64,000 bases of DNA from Icerya purchasi (taxonomy: Eukaryota > Arthropoda > Insecta > Hemiptera > Monophlebidae). The stretch's first letter is position 1. Every line of letters begins with the position of its first letter. This document shows, piece by piece, positions 25,247 to 37,629 of this stretch. Under the pieces are notes generated by a model. The model saw only the letters and a list, made by a program, of their open reading frames with translations, was not told the DNA's origin and did no database searches. Where the stretch lies: contig CM077116.1 of the NCBI GenBank assembly GCA_039619475.1, positions 373,192,294 to 373,256,293 on the forward strand, in the 5' to 3' direction. The position numbers and the translations under genes were made by a program.

Positions 25247-25775
25247 GGGGGTCTCATCCATTAATTACGTGAGCTGTTTTTCTTTCAGTTTGGACCCCTG
25301 TCCCCTTTTGGTGAGATTTAGTCAGCACGTGGGATTTACACTATAGTTGTTAAAGGATTAAATTTATTTTTATAAAGCAGAAAAATAATAAATACAAGGT
25401 TAATAACGAATTTATTTAAATTTAGTAAAATTAAAAGTAAAAGCAAACATTTTTCACTCACTCCAAAGGCATTCATGCACTCAATATCGGTTTTTGTTTC
25501 TTTTAAAAACTCCGAACGTTTTTTGTTTTTTTTTATTCTCTAAATAAAATTTTTTGATAACCATGAGATTTTTAAGCGCGTAAAATGGGATACTCCGAAA
25601 AAAGTAAAAGAAAAATTTCAGTAATTTCTTTTTTCTATTATCTGTATAATAATGTAATTCTTTAAAAGTTGACGTGAGATTTTCAGTTTCCCCCCCTCAG
25701 TTTAAATGCAATTTGATGAGATTTCGCTGCCCCCCTTCTCAAATTTTTTAGCTCATATAATTAATGGATGTCCTA
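25247..25775. mobile_element. MITE with ATCCATTAATTA inverted termini
   Basis: The left end contains GGTCTCATCCATTAATTACG followed by TGAGCT. The right end in reverse reads AGGACATCCATTAATTATAT followed by GAGCT. G/C-run blocks (GGACCCCTGTCCCC; CCCCCCCTCAG) lie just inside both ends beside GTGAGATTT/AATCTCATC. There is no coding capacity. TAAG occurs at both edges and might be a target duplication. The superfamily is not assigned. Confidence 0.6.
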
Positions 25776-27369
25776 TAAGTAAACATCGAAAAAGGAAAAG
25801 AAAAAAAAAACCCAGCATTAATTCGTTTTACGTTTGCCTACTCCAAGGTGGGGAAGGGGGGGGGGGTGTAAGTGACAGCGAAAGTTCTTATGTTTTCCGA
25901 AATGTAAATTTTGCGAATTTATTATATTTGTTAATGTTGATACAGAACGTAAATTATTAACTATTTTAAATTTACTATTGATCTTTTTTTCTTTTTTTTT
26001 TCTGGTAAATTAAAATTCCTTGTTTCACTGAAAGAAAACACACGTGTTTCTGAATTTCATATTTTGCGCACATTGCTGCAATGTAATCGCGTAATTTGAA
26101 GAACCGAACTCAACGCATTAAAAGTTCCTTTCGCTTTTTCATGATATTTAATTTTGCACGTTCGATAATATCATAATTTGCTACCGCATTCGTCGCATTC
26201 GTGACTTTCCCGTTTTTGTTTTCATCGACTATCGATCGAGAAAGGCTGTCGTCCCGTACGTAAGTAATGACTTTTTCGTGACATAGAAATTACAATTGTT
26301 CCGATCGCAATACCAAACTGCACGCCGTAATTCAACTTTACCAAACATCTTAAATATCGAAAAAGAAAACTAATGATGTCACGTTTATTGAAATGACTAT
26401 GTGCTGAGAATTCTTAAGCTACCTGAACAACTATCGATATTGTACAACACGCCAAGCGGAAGAGCCCCCCCCCTTATTTCGATCCGGATGCAGATCTTTA
26501 TCTTAGACGATAAATCACTTAAGTATTTTGAGCAATATTCCGACTATAAGATCCTATGCAACACTGCATATGTCGCGGAATACGTAATTTTCTTTTAATC
26601 TCTCTTCGCAAAATATGATATCAATGTGTACAATCGTCGATATTCACAGCGAGGATGTTTATGCAACCGCGCTATGTTTTTATCGTATTCTTCAGGGGCC
26701 GAAAAACGCACCGGCGCAAACTGAGCTCGGTGAATCTGGCAAATCGCGAATTTTGTTTAGTACTTCTGTAGGACGGAAGCGCGTTGAAATACACAAACGA
26801 GGAAACAAGTTAAGAAGCCACTTTTTTTTTCTTAGATTCGTAATTGAATTTATTTAAGAGAAAGTGTCAATATCTAAATTTAGACAGGTGAAAATGATTA
26901 TAAATAATAAGTCGATTTAAATTGCTTTACGTAAAATTCACCTCATGCTTCGAAATTTTAAATTGTTTTACGCGTTATTTTAAATTGTTTTATGTAAAAT
27001 TATATTACGGAACAGAGAAAAAAGGAGACAATCGAGGGAACTATTTACGTACGCGGGTAGATGACGACAAACGGCAGTGCAAGTCTCAAGCGTCAGTTAG
27101 CATCAGTATAGTAGAATTTATTAAAAAACAAAAAAATGTCGTCGCATCCTACGGGTGATAAATTTATATGCATCTCTTTTCAATATTAACGCTTATGGCG
27201 ACGAACAAGTAGTCGTCAAGAGTGATATGTCCAGAAAAAAAAAAAAAAATAGAAACTCGACTTCGAAGTGTGAAGAAAGTTGAAAACTCGGCGGAAATGG
27301 TAAACTGATTGAACTTTAATTTAAAAAATTAAGCACGTACCATGGATTAATAATTTGAAGAAATATTAA
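25776..27369. other. no supported gene
   Basis: Short frames at 26401-26857 have no recognisable motif. A G-run of about 11 lies at 25856-25866 and a C-run at 26466-26473. Confidence 0.5.
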
Positions 27370-27960
27370 TAGCGTTGAAGACTTGAAGAAAAAGCTATTT
27401 AAGCTATCCACAGACGAAAATCCACGACAACCGTCCAATCAATTGGTTCAAGAGGCAGCAGGCTAAGACTCTTGAAATTGAAACTCACTCTATTCCATTA
27501 CACCCTGACGTGCAGAAAGAACTATTAGCTATATTTGAAGATTTGTCGAGAGAAGACCTGTTGGCAAGATGTTTAGCTGGCCACAGACAAAATCAAATCA
27601 AATCAATTTCAAAGTAAACGGCGAATAACGAAAGTTTCAATTCAAAAATTTGGCGTTTGGCTCCAAAGCATTTGCATTTTAGATTGAAACCTATGGAAGT
27701 TGAAACATTTTTAGCTGCCATATTGTTTAACGAGGGAAATTGTACCTTACTGTTGGTTTTTAATGAATTGGAGATACTGCTCACGGAGCTTCCAAAATTA
27801 ACAAATAAACGAGCGGCGTATTAAACGACATAATAGACGTAACGTATTCTGGAGACGAAGGAAGCGAGGAAAGTTGGAAAAAAGGAGATAATTAAGCTGA
27901 ATGGTGCTTATGAAGAAGAAGAAAGGTTGCTGTAGAATAGAACTGATTGAAATGTAAGCA
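27370..27960 (+). pseudogene. Mutator-like transposase, C-terminal remnant
   Basis: Scattered plus-strand frames follow, in order, the pattern of the C-terminal half of the Mutator-like transposase found in many invertebrate genomes. FKLSTDENPRQ comes first, then NWFKRQQAKTLEIETHS, LHPDVQKELLAIFEDLSRE and DLLARCLAGHRQN (to about 27593). After a break come NESFNSKIWRLAPKHLH (about 27629-27679), a VETFLAAILFNEG segment and a basic tail, ERRIKRHNRRN (about 27810-27842). The family normally reads STDENP, SWC.YQRA, LLPIY.LS..LL.RC, NES.N..IW..PKH and FN.G. Several frameshifts and stops make it non-functional. The catalytic N-terminal part is missing and no terminal repeats were found. The family assignment is from memory of the motif order. 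Confidence 0.55.
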
Positions 27961-30900
27961 CATTATTATATACATATATCATTATTTTTTAAACGCGTTT
28001 TTCTCAAAATGACTATGACTCGGCGAATTATTGATCGATTTTAAAAAACCAAAGTAATAAATATTCGTCATAAAATTATCTTTATTAGGTGAAACTAATT
28101 TTGAAAAAATATAGTAATTTTGAATACTTTTCTAAAAAAAAAAAAAAAAAATGGGAACATTTGAAACTTTTTTTCAAAACGTCTCTGGATTTTTTTTAGT
28201 TTTAATATTTTTAGCTATAATTAGGTTCATCTAATAATGAAACATGTAAATAATGTAAACAAATTTGTTTCATTACTTTCAAAAATGAACTTTGACTTAA
28301 GCAGCTTACAAATTTCCATAATTGTTCGCGAAAAATACTTGAAAAAAGATCTGAAATGGAGCTTAAAATATCATTAAGAAGACCTCCTAATGGTTTAAAA
28401 ATTAATTCCAATTGCTTTTTTTCCGTTCGAAAAAAACATTCACAAAAAAAGTATAAAAATAAGCCTTCTAATGTGATTTCTCCCCCTTTAACTTGTACAT
28501 ACATCATCAGCCTTGCGAAAATGTATCGGGCAAAAATACACACCTGGACTTACAATGAGAATCGATACTACTCATTTAGGCGGAATTGGTCGCTTTAAAT
28601 ATTCGGAATTAATTCTTACACTTCTTTGACGGAGGAGCGATAGTGAGATTAAAAGTATAAAATACAAAAAAAAAAAAAAAAACGAAACTAAATATTTAAG
28701 AAAATGTCATCGCGAATCGTATGGTAAAAATTCGACAGTTCCGATTGTTCGTAAATTTTAGCGGTCGCACATTCACGAGATGCACACATTCCTCATATTG
28801 TGAGATCTGCTCGATCTCTACGATAACTCTTCGTCTTTCGCATTTACATACGTGTCTCTTCTGGCTCGTCTACGACCGGCGAATGCGGTGTACGCTTTTT
28901 GAAATATTAAAATGCGTTCAAAACCGATCGTAAAGGTCCGCTGAAACAAATATACATTATGGGCGAGAGGGAAAAGCGCGTACGAATAAGAAAAAGATCG
29001 AAAGAGAAAGAAGAAAGGGCAATAATGATGAGAATAAAATAGATAAACAGTACGAGATTATACACGAAGTAGAAAATGTAATTTATGTGCCCGAAAGAGT
29101 AAAAATATTGTACTTGGAATCGATGCTCGCGGGGACTGCTTTTGTAAATTTTTCCTCTTTAATATTCCGAGCGCTGAACGAAATTTCACTTCCGGGATTT
29201 TTTTCATCTTAAAACTTCTCTAGCAACTCTCTGTTTACATATTTTCGACTTTTTACGTACACATTTTAAATGACGCGAGTACTTTACGATTAGACGAGGT
29301 AAAATACACGATTTAGGAAGCGATTTGCGACGCAAAAATTGTCTCCCCCCGCAACCCCTTCCCATCCGTCGCTCATACTGAAAAGAAAAAAACGCAACGA
29401 AAAAGAATCATGAAAAAATACATGCGTAATGTAGAGGGGGGAAAAAAATGAAAAGCCCGAGCTGGAAAGAGGCAGACGATGAATTTATTACCTCGAAATT
29501 CGACAAGTGCACACCGTTGCGATTTTGTCGGGAAAACTGGGCGATTTGCGACGAGTACTTATTCGAAATGCGAGCATTTTTCGTTGTTTTTTTTTTGTTG
29601 TTGTTTGTTTTTTTGTGGCGTGTTTTTTCGAAAACTATAATCTATTACAAGTAGCGCGAAAAATCTATGTATTTCGCAGAACGCCCGTTAGAAATACTTT
29701 AAGAACGTGCCCCCGATAGGTTTCTCTATAGCTCCCGAATGCAAATTAATTCCGTTTTTCCTAATCTGAATGACTTTTTTCAGTTTGTTTTCCGGTTGCA
29801 CATGCAGGATAAAAATGGTATACGCTTTGATAAAGTGTCAAATTCCTTTCCGCTGATAACGGTCCGTTATTTTATAAATTATACGTAAGAGGCGATATGC
29901 GGGGGGGGAGCAAAAAAAACTGCAAAAACACACCGAGAGCTCGCTTATTGCTCGATCGTAAGTATTTACGTGCCTCTTATTTAAAGTTTCGTACGGAAGA
30001 CCTTTCTCGGCTACTAAAAGCGCGGCACTTCTTTAACCGGAACGACCTATTATCGCCCGCTAACACCTTTTCCGAAACCTTTAAAAACCATATATAGTGC
30101 TCTTAGAATTGCATTAAATCGCAAACAATTCATCCCACGGCGAGACTTGGCTAATGAAAACAGTCCTCCCTCCGTGTGCCTACCCCCATCCAAGTTTCAG
30201 CAGCATCTTTCGCTTAAAAATAACCAGGCTACCCTCTCGGAATAGTAATTACACATATTATTATATATCGGGAACGTATTCCGGTTATTTTCGATTTAAA
30301 TAGTGGAAACTTCTAAACTCTGAAAACCGCCAATGCTTCTATGCTGATTCTTTCACTTTCCCGAGGAAGAAGAGAGAACTCTGTTCTGCGCGGTTGCGGT
30401 TCCAACATAGATTTTCCCTTCTTCCTAAGGAATGCGCATTCTTTCGCACTGTTCTATATCTGCTCTTCTCTTCGATGACCGAAATTCTTCTTAACTCTAT
30501 CCCTTCCTGATTAAAAAAATCTCTCTCGAAAACTGACGGCTGATTTAAGGACCTCAGCAGTTATACGCAACCGCAAATGTCTAGTATACACGCGGAGTAC
30601 GACTTTTCTATTGCAAGTTGTTAAAGCTATACACAAAAATCGTGCTACTATTTTGTTTTATTTCTATAAAGAAGTCTATTATATCTTGTCTGCTGGAAAG
30701 ATAAAAATATCGAAGTGACGAAAATTACAAATTACCACAAACTGCATAACTGTAAGAACGGTTTCAAGTCTAATCCATCGTCGGCTAACAATAAAACCTG
30801 CTAAAAAGAGTACTGATTAAATATATATACATATACGTATATAGTAAAAACAAATTATATCGAAATTTCAAACATACGTCAATTCCAACGGTAGGGGTAA

Positions 30901-32199
30901 TTTTAAATTTTCGGGTTCGTCAAGGACCTTTATCCAGAAACAATTAGAGAAGGAAGTAATCAATCTTGTCTTTATGCGATATCATGGAGAACAATGTGTG
31001 GAGAAGGAAAAAACGCATGAGAGGCACAATAGGGAATAATGAAAAGATCAGGTCTCGGCAGATTATAATACAGAGCAGAAAAAGCTCGACAGAAAGAGAT
31101 GGAAAGTAATCAGCATCACGAGCACTTCGTTTCAGCGGACAATACGGAAAGGGGAAACCAACGAAAAATGAAAACGGAAGAAAGATATAGTATGGCTTAA
31201 GAATGTAGTAGCCGAATAACGGAGACAACTAGCGCAGTGAAGGAAACAAAAGGAACCACGGATTAGCAGGACGACTAGGTTGAACCGACAGATGAAACGA
31301 ATGAAATTATTAAAAAAAAAAAGAAGAGAAAGCGCATATACCCGATACCGTGATCTGAGATGAAAACTTTTACACAGGAGAGACGGAAATAATATAAACA
31401 ATAAAAAAGTAAAGAATAATTTTCTCAAGTAACTAAAAGTGCGAGCGAAGAATTAAAATCTAATCATAAAGAATATCGGACTAATGTTAGATTAATTACT
31501 GATTTTTAAAACCATTTAGGGGAATTCCCTACGCTTCCAACTCTACCGCTTTTGAAATTAATTGTCTCGTTAGGAATTCCGACATTTTTCGAATCTGCTT
31601 TTACTATTTATAATCAAAACTCTAGTTAGTTTCATCTAAAAAGGTTTTACTTTTAGTTGACAACCGTTTCTACAGATTTATTATAGGATGTTTTTAATAT
31701 TTCCTTTTTTTCATTACAACATCGATTTCAAAAACTATATTTTCTCTGTCGCGGATATGTAAAATTTATAATTTTGAAACAAGTACACGCAGTCTATACT
31801 AAAAACAAACTTACTATTGAAAATGTCATCTCCTTTTCCCCATGATGCTGTGAAACAGCTCGATAACCTTTTATTTTTCGTATTCCATGCATTTTTCGTA
31901 AAATATTATTTCAGCGAGCAACTTCAAGCATATAAAAACTTAGAAAGATACAGTAAAAATTCAGATAAAAACTTCAACACCGGCTACCAAATAATGCGAA
32001 TGTGTTTTAACGGATCTTTTGTTTATTAAAATAATTTGAAATTATTGCATTTTGTTCTTCACGCAACCCACAAAATCACACACCCGGGGAGCCATCGCTA
32101 AAGAATATTAATCTTACCGTCTATAGAAATTTATTCAACTAACCCGCATAACAGTCTTACTCCCCATCATTAAGCTGCATTATAAACTTTCATTTACAC
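27961..32199. other. no supported gene; second purine-rich tract
   Basis: A-runs occur at 28133-28150 and 28666-28682. 30940-31440 is purine-rich on the plus strand, like 8380-9420, and gives artefactual hydrophobic minus frames. The 110-codon minus frame at 28211-28543 has no motif. Nothing else is supported. Confidence 0.45.
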
Positions 32200-32345
32200 A
32201 TTGTATATCACCTTTGTAAAGCCATACTCAGTTCTGAGCACAAGCGACTACCTTCAACTGTACAGACATAGGCATAGCGTTCACATGACAATCGTTATGT
32301 GCAGCGCTCTAATGTAGATGCAAGACTACACTTACAATTGATATT
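32200..32345 (-). repeat. tRNA-derived SINE, diverged 3' fragment
   Basis: The minus-strand sequence shares the 3' body of the full SINE at 58871-59268. Common blocks are CTATGCCT.TGTCTGTACAG, GGTAGTCGC and CTCAG....GAGTATGG. The tRNA-related head is absent. Confidence 0.65.
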
Positions 32346-33327
32346 GTAAATGTTTAATTTAGCGATATATATAAATGTATATAAATAAATGTATTTCCTT
32401 AAGTGTGTGTCTGTCTGTATACTAGCATTTCAGCAAACGATCAAAAATTCCGTTTTTTTTTAATACTATGATCATGAAATTATCAGTTTCGAAATGTGTT
32501 TAAAATTAAATATATTATTATTATTTCATGGAAAAGTGTCTATTTCCCATTAATTCATTTAAATGTGTTGAACAGATTTTTTAACATTAATAAGAATAAA
32601 TACGTTTCTAACACTGTCCGAGCATGGATACACTACTAGCCGCATAAGGATATTTCATCCGTCGAGTTCGTAAGTAGTTGCCCATAGTTGGTAGATTTAG
32701 ACATACCGCTCAAGTACCGCCAACTTATGTTAGTATCGCAGGGTCTGAGTAAATAACTGAAATTTTTGTCTCTTGTTGAATACAATATCTGTTCGAATTT
32801 GAGCAGCTATCGAGACGTCACTAAATCTAAAATAAAATGTAAACAGAAACAGTCACGCGCCATTAGCAGATGTGTATTTGCCACTTTATGAGGAAAACGT
32901 AAATTTCACACAGGTTAAAATAATGATCGCTAACTCCCCGTATTCATTGCGATCTCATTTCGTGCACTCTAACTGAAAGTAACTCTATATTGAAATTACA
33001 AAAAGTCTACTAACACGTCTCCATTACCATCCCAGAAATGTAATTTTGTTAAGCCAGAAGTAATTTAAACTATCAAGCCGTAATTAAATACACGACCATC
33101 TTGAACAAAATACTAGTATGTGAGATTGAACTAGCGAATTAATATAAATTTCACGCAATTTAGACACTATTCAGATTACAAAATGCGAAGGAAAACTGTC
33201 GCGAACTTTCTGAATAACACTTTTTTTTATTGACGTACAAATTAACAGATTTTCTGAAATATTTCATCAACAACCGTATATCATTATATTACAAAAAAAA
33301 AATTATTGTTGTCTTAGGGCCATATAC

Positions 33328-34055
33328 CAGTGGCAGATCTACGGGGAGGGAAATGGGAACATCCCCTCCCAAACAAACGAAGCATCTATAAAAATATTTG
33401 TTACAACAGAGAAATTTAATTTATATTGTAAAAGATTTATATAAATATTACCTACGGATTTTAATAATTAATATTTAATACTATTTTCTAGTAAAACTAT
33501 TAATGTTCCTGTTTTAATTCTATTTTAAACACAATACTGTTGTTGATCTTTTGCCATTTTTATTTGTTTTTAATTTTTTTATTTTGTAATTTTAATTAAA
33601 AATAGAGTTCAATAAGAAATATTTAAACTTGCTCATGAACAAAGAGAATTGGGATCGGATTACTAACAAAAATAAAAAAGAAGTGAATACTAACAAAAAT
33701 AAAAAAGAAGTGAATACTAACAAAAATAAAAAAGAAGTGAATACTAACAAAAATAAAAAAGAAGTGAATACTAACAAAAATACTATCTTTCTTACTATTT
33801 CTAAACTACCATATTTAAGGTATAATTTTATAATTTCGTTTTATTTTTCACCCCCCTAAATATAATAAACACAAGTTAAATTAAAAATTGTAATAATTAT
33901 GTATTTTTAAAACATTTTTAAATTTCTATAAAGGTCGCTATTTTATTTTATTGATGAAACAAGGGGTATTTCTCAAATCTACTACCTACCGTAGAAGATA
34001 TTACGTAATTATATAATCCCCCCGCCTCCAAAATGTCCTTCTGGATCCGCCCCTG
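33328..34055. mobile_element. hAT-type nonautonomous element, 728 bp
   Basis: The left end is CAGTGGCAGATCTACGGGG; the right end in reverse is CAGGGGCGGATCCAGAAGG. CATATAC flanks it at 33321-33327 and again at 34056-34062, a perfect 7-bp direct repeat (hAT elements usually make 8). The interior is AT-rich with a 27-bp minisatellite and has no transposase. CAGGGGCGGATCCAG termini are widespread among hAT MITEs. Confidence 0.82.
33662..33782. repeat. 27-bp minisatellite, ~4.5 copies
   Basis: Perfect tandem copies of a 27-bp unit containing ACTAACAAAAATAAAAAAG. The length is a multiple of three and free of stops on both strands, so it yields open frames (TNKNKKEVN repeated) that should not be read as genes. 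Confidence 0.95.
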
Positions 34056-34075
34056 CATATACTACTTAACACCTT

Positions 34076-34750
34076 GGCCATTGCCGATTGGGTTTAAATT
34101 TTTCAAACACTGGGCACTGCACCGGTTGTAATATCTATTGTCGACAAAATTTTAGAGAAGACATTAATCACTTGTTATTTAATTGCACCCAGTTCGATGA
34201 CGCGAGACTTGCGTTTTCTAAGGACCTCATGTCCTGTGGTGTTTATTCTCCATTGTGTGTTTTTCATCTTCTCTGTTCCAGTGATAAAATTTTATTTGTC
34301 CTTTTTAGGTTTATTGAAAGAAACAGGATTGTTGTTTGATTTTTTTTTTTTCTTTTCTTTTTTTTCTTTTCTCTCCATTATTTTACTTATTTTTTTTTCT
34401 TACATTATTGTAGTCTTTGTCCAGTGTGGCTGTGACTACCTCCTTTTTCTCATAATGCATTGTGAGCATTGCCAGGCAACTGTGGTCATAATGTGAGATA
34501 GAAATATTTATCTACTTATCTATTTTTTCTTTTGCTCCTTTTTCCAGAATGGAAAAATCTTGTTTGTTTCTGTTTTGTTTCATTGAGCATTGTGGGCACT
34601 GCCAGCAGTTGCGGCCATAATGTAGAATGAATGAAATTTCTCTTCCTGAATTTTCTATTATTAGTATTTTTTAATATCTAGTCGTGTCGTAGTTTGCTGG
34701 CCAAATGAACTGTTCTGTTCGGGCCAAAAAAAAAAAAAAAAAAAAAAAAA
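34076..34750 (+). pseudogene. 5'-truncated LINE: ORF2 end, 3' UTR and poly-A
   Basis: An insertion bounded by AACACCTT at 34068-34075 and again at 34751-34758, next to a poly-A of about 25. Only the last stretch of ORF2 remains (to 34339): GHCRLGLNFSNTGHCTGC opens it, and EDINHLLFNCTQFDDARLAF is the usual H...C knuckle-like motif at the end of I/R1/Jockey-type LINEs. The frame ends at 34337-34339 (TGA). The 3' UTR contains two diverged copies of a block of about 38 bp (about 34458-34495 and 34586-34622; both GCATTGTG.GCA.TGCCAG). The 5' truncation fits incomplete target-primed reverse transcription. It lies 13 bp to the right of the hAT element's duplication. Confidence 0.82.
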
Positions 34751-34758
34751 AACACCTT

Positions 34759-37561
34759 TGTATTGAACATGTATATCAGTCTGCTTGTTATTTAAGAAAG
34801 TTTCAAGCGCGATTGAAGGATTGAAGTTTGTTTTTTTCACGTTTTGGTTTTTTCGAAATTTCCAACGACAGACACAAAATTATCAAATAGCGAACACTGG
34901 ACCTAGTAACAAATTTCAAATATCTACACGCATTACGGTTTTCCCCGGAGATTTCGTGTTTTTAACTCCCCGGATTTTTTATTTTCGGGATTTTGGTTTT
35001 CTTGCAAATTACTAATCTTAATTTTAGGCTGTACCTCAGCCCTAGAGGGGTCTTCTTCGATCTATATATGTACATGTACATCGGGAATCTGTATAAGCTC
35101 CACAGCCGTGCGCATTTCTTCAAAATGCAGTCGCCGCTTTCACAACCTGATTGTGTATAGATGGAGACTTCGTGATAAATACACAGAGACTTACGAAAGT
35201 CCATTTCGAAAAATATCGCACTGCTTCTGTTCGAACTTTGAAGAACCAGAAAATCCGATGATTCACGAAATGTACGGGGAATGTTGTTTGAAAGGAGGAA
35301 AGAGTGATTCTAAGTCGCACTAAAGAAGTAATAATGAAAGGTCCCGGAAAAGAGAACACTTGATATGGTATAGTGAACTAAGGGCGGATTGGGTTATTAG
35401 AAGATAACGCGAGAAAGGGGATTAGAGGAGCGACTATATAATAAACTATATAACGGGTTAGCAGATTGAATTACAAATTTCCGCTTAAACTTAACGAAAT
35501 GATCTTGTATTTTAACTGTTTTATTATACGGCACTAAAAGGAAAAACGAAAAAAAAAATAAAATAAAAGGAACCGAAAAAAATCCCTTTAAGCGCATACA
35601 GTTTTGTTACAATATCAAGAACTTTCTGTTCAAACGACAGGTTGCTACATTGATGAGGGCACTGTAATTTTGCTACGTTCGTTTTTTCTTTTAAAAAAAA
35701 CAAAACCTAACAAATGGAAAAAAAGTGGATAGGCCCTAAAGTAAGAGAAATGTTTAAAAATAGGCCTTTTAAACTTAATATATATTCGTCATTAGAGACA
35801 TCTTTTAACTTTGTTTTCTTCTTTTTCAAAGAACAAGTTAATTTTACTTTTAAAGCCTCTAGGCTCGCTCGCGCAATCTTGACGTGCTAAAACACAAACG
35901 AAGTGAGTAATATTTATTTTCTCTACTTTTTCTTTTTGTTTTTTTTTTTTTTTTTTGTACTGCCAAAAAATAACGAGCTCGCTGCAAGTTTTATAAACCT
36001 ACATTTATAAAAATGTTTTAGAATCAAAGAAAAAATAAAAGTTTGAACTTTTCGCGCATTTTTAGGGATAAAACAAAAATTAAACATTACGTTCTGGTTA
36101 GTTTCTTTAGATTGTGTTTAGTTTATTCTGAATTCGAGCGGCTCTCTTTCTGGTCCGAAATCCGGTACGAGGAGAATCGGGCACAAAGTGTACAGACGAC
36201 CGTGAGAAACTACCTACCTGTCGGCATTCATATTGCTAAGTTGAATAGCTAACCCGTAAAGTCTGTAAATGCTGACGAAATTACCAAAAGTGATCAAAAT
36301 TTCTTTAGCAAAGTGCAAATGTGTTTCCTTTACTTAATCAAAACACTTTTCTACATCCTGTGGCAGGACAAGTGGACTAACTGCAGACCCCATCACACCT
36401 TCGCCTCATTAACCATGGGATCATTTTCCCTCACTTCGTAAGGACCGGACGGTTCTGTGTCGACTTCGCACCGGGCACACAAGGTATTCGCATGGCCACA
36501 TTTTGTCTAGACTCTTCGCTCCGCTATGCTCCTTATGCAACGTGTCGTCGCTATCTCTGTTACCCATTTTCTCGTTCTATGTCCATTACTCCAAAGCCTG
36601 CGGTTCAACTACCTGCTAACGTTAACTCTCAATTACAAGACAATCCTACAACTATCCTTTCTTAAAGAGTTCGGACTAATTATTAAAAATATATAATGCC
36701 AACGTTACTTTATTTAACATAAAAAAAGTTGAATGTTCTGTTGCACAATTGCTAAGATTTTTTTAAAATAAAAGACGAGTAAGTGAATTAAAAAATATTT
36801 TTCTAAATCGCAGTCAAAAAAAGTAAAAGCTGTTTTTTTACACGTTTTCAACGTAACTGCGCGACCTCATGTACCGTTAAAATAAAAAAAACAACCCAAA
36901 ATCATATGTATTTCAGTTTCTCCCATTATCACGTTGAATTTCTTCAAATTTGTTCGGAAAATGAGTGTTCAAAATTAGCATTTTTCAATATATTCACCGA
37001 TAATTAAAATTAAATTTAGCATAAAAAAAAATGGCCCCCATTACTTTTCCTCGTTAAATAATAAGAAAGTCAAAACATTTATTATAAGCAGTGAAATAAT
37101 ATACATATTTCTTCTGTTTTTCTCGCCTTTAACATCTTAAATTTACTCGGCAGAAAATAATTTTAGCGGAAAGGTTTCAAAATGTTTTGTTTTTTTTCAA
37201 AATGGTTTTTTTTTCAAATTTTTTCGAATTTTAATACGAACAATATCAGTTGAATAATATTTAGTTTTTTCTTATAATACACCATTTGCAATGTAAAACA
37301 AAATTTAGATAAGTACGTAAAATTTTGTTTATTAACGTAAGAGTTAGGAAAATGTTACAAATTTTGCAGCTAATTAAATTATATTTTAATTAAAATTATG
37401 CGCAATAATTTGTATTTCTCAATCGTCATCATTTTTTCAAATTACGCTTTCGAAAATTAGACTCGACTTTTTCGGTGTTATAACGTTGATATAATATTCG
37501 GTAAATCCATTCCCATTAATAAATTTAAATAATAATAAAACACTGTTTTTAGGATTAATAA
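34759..37561. other. no supported gene
   Basis: A GC-richer patch at 36340-36670 stands out but could not be assigned to any family. A T-run lies at 35939-35956. No coherent coding region. Confidence 0.5.
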
Positions 37562-37629
37562 ATTTTATTATACATAGTGTGACATGTTTCTCGGAGCTGA
37601 CGTCGAAACACGCCATTGTATAATAAAAT
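37562..37629. repeat. short palindrome with GTTTC...CGAAAC core
   Basis: Perfect 13-bp outer arms, ATTTTATTATACA (37562-37574) and its reverse complement (37617-37629). They enclose GACATGTTTC and GTCGAAACACG. The GAGCTGACGTCGAAAC core recalls a hammerhead with stem II lost, as at the Penelope-like ends, but this is speculative. Confidence 0.7.

Noticed and set aside
30944..31428. Hydrophobic minus-strand frames resembling membrane proteins
   Set aside because: They are antisense to a purine-rich tract, which makes Phe/Leu/Ser codons automatically.
33592..33859. Opposed open frames with 9-residue repeats, resembling repeat proteins
   Set aside because: A 27-bp minisatellite without stops on either strand explains both. 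No start context or domain is present.
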